Source: an uncultured Loktanella sp. (GTDB taxonomy: Bacteria > Pseudomonadota > Alphaproteobacteria > Rhodobacterales > Rhodobacteraceae). From it: a stretch of DNA of 64,000 bases. The stretch spans positions 1 to 64,000 of the forward strand of contig CAKZNT010000013.1 of NCBI GenBank assembly GCA_937132065.1, written 5' to 3'. Position 1 is the first letter of the stretch, and each line of letters opens with the position of its first letter. The notes under the pieces are model-generated. The model was not told the DNA's origin. It worked only from the letters and a program-made list of their open reading frames with translations, and did not search any database. Made by a program: the position numbers and the translations under genes. Of the stretch, positions 63,692 through 64,000 are shown piece by piece.

Positions 63692-64000
63692 ATGACTTCG
63701 ATGATCCGATCCTTCTGGTCGGGCGCGCTGCGTCCGATGTTTCAACGCCCTCCCGCGCTGCAGTTGGCCGCGCTTTGTCACCGCACCACGGAAGCGGGCA
63801 AAGAGGTGTTGCTGGTGACATCCTCCTCGGGGCGCTGGATCTTGCCAAAGGGCTGGCCAATCGACGGTATGACCGCCGCAGAAGCCGCCGCGCAAGAAGC
63901 TTGGGAAGAAGGTGGCGTTAAGGCGTCCAAGGTTGCCAAGTCCTCGCTTGGCTCGTTCTTTTCACGCAAAACATACACCAGTGGCCGCTCCGAACCCTGT
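63692..64000 (+). CDS. NUDIX hydrolase, truncated by window end
   Basis: The first 103 codons are visible (MTSMIRSFWSGALRPMFQRP). GWPIDGMTAAEAAAQEAWEEGGV is a NUDIX box (GX5EX7REUXEEXGU with Gln for Arg). The sequence LPKGWPIDG fits diphosphoinositol/diadenosine polyphosphatase-type members. ATG 63692 follows GGCAGG. No stop occurs before 64000; the rest lies outside. Confidence 0.85.
   Translation, partial: MTSMIRSFWSGALRPMFQRPPALQLAALCHRTTEAGKEVLLVTSSSGRWILPKGWPIDGMTAAEAAAQEAWEEGGVKASKVAKSSLGSFFSRKTYTSGRSEPC

Overview
The window is core chromosome of a Roseobacter-group alphaproteobacterium (Rhodobacterales). I infer this from the gene order (murA, DUF2948, hisD, UPF0262, infA, maf, a short RNase G and yacG in one run), from an MntX-type manganese transporter behind a Fur/Mur-like box, and from several small Rhodobacterales-restricted proteins. 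Species cannot be fixed from sequence alone. Most genes are GC-rich; the HNH gene at the left edge and the membrane gene at 51765-52559 are visibly AT-richer and look accessory. Layout: 1-1229 is the edge of a probable island ending at the 3' end of tRNA-Phe, with an HNH protein and a cluster of TGTGCTAG repeats. 1384-7694 is a minus-strand housekeeping run (small 49-aa protein, murA, DUF2948, hisD, UPF0262, LMW phosphatase, infA, maf, RNase G, yacG). 7780-12322 holds tRNA-Thr and an envelope-polysaccharide group: Kdo transferase between two paralogous phosphatases, then a pyruvyltransferase-like and a GT29-like protein. 12361-18509 carries an acyl-CoA synthetase, an ABC exporter, tRNA-Gly, a small secreted protein and a periplasmic 5'-nucleotidase with a PHO-box-like site. 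18664-22599 has DUF952, pyrD, arsC, a MATE exporter and two thioesterases. 22698-23837 is mntX. 23893-31620 is a beta-oxidation locus: two MerR paralogues, acyl-CoA dehydrogenase, small protein, GST, thiolase, unknown protein and the FadJ/FadB-type fusion enzyme. 31671-36741 has a sulfotransferase, an acyl-CoA ligase, a degenerate M48-like membrane protein and a SPOR protein. 36829-41337 is a nucleoside-salvage operon (cdd-deoA-deoB-add-upp), followed by a VOC-plus-cupin protein divergent from maeB, then prpE. 47252-50950 contains nadK, glyA, an esterase and small membrane proteins. 51136-52755 is an accessory-looking stretch with an orphan BrnA-like protein, three strong hairpins, an AT-rich membrane gene and a duplicated lepA tail. 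52747-64000 has lepA, a NERD nuclease-like protein, a lipoprotein, meaB, rpmB, a LysR/SDR pair, hrpB and a NUDIX gene cut by the window end. The genes suggest a heterotroph using fatty acids, propionate, malate and nucleosides, with phosphate and manganese responses. No gene-free stretch exceeds about 300 bases; the longest (949-1229, 16171-16453, 24268-24495, 51547-51764, 54547-54749) are described below. No CRISPR array, complete insertion sequence, prophage or rRNA was seen. I found no clear multi-gene undescribed system; the best leads are the repeat cluster at tRNA-Phe, the hairpin/duplication zone beside lepA, the GT29-like surface gene, and families lacking their expected catalytic residues. 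All boundaries and similarities are by eye, with no database search.
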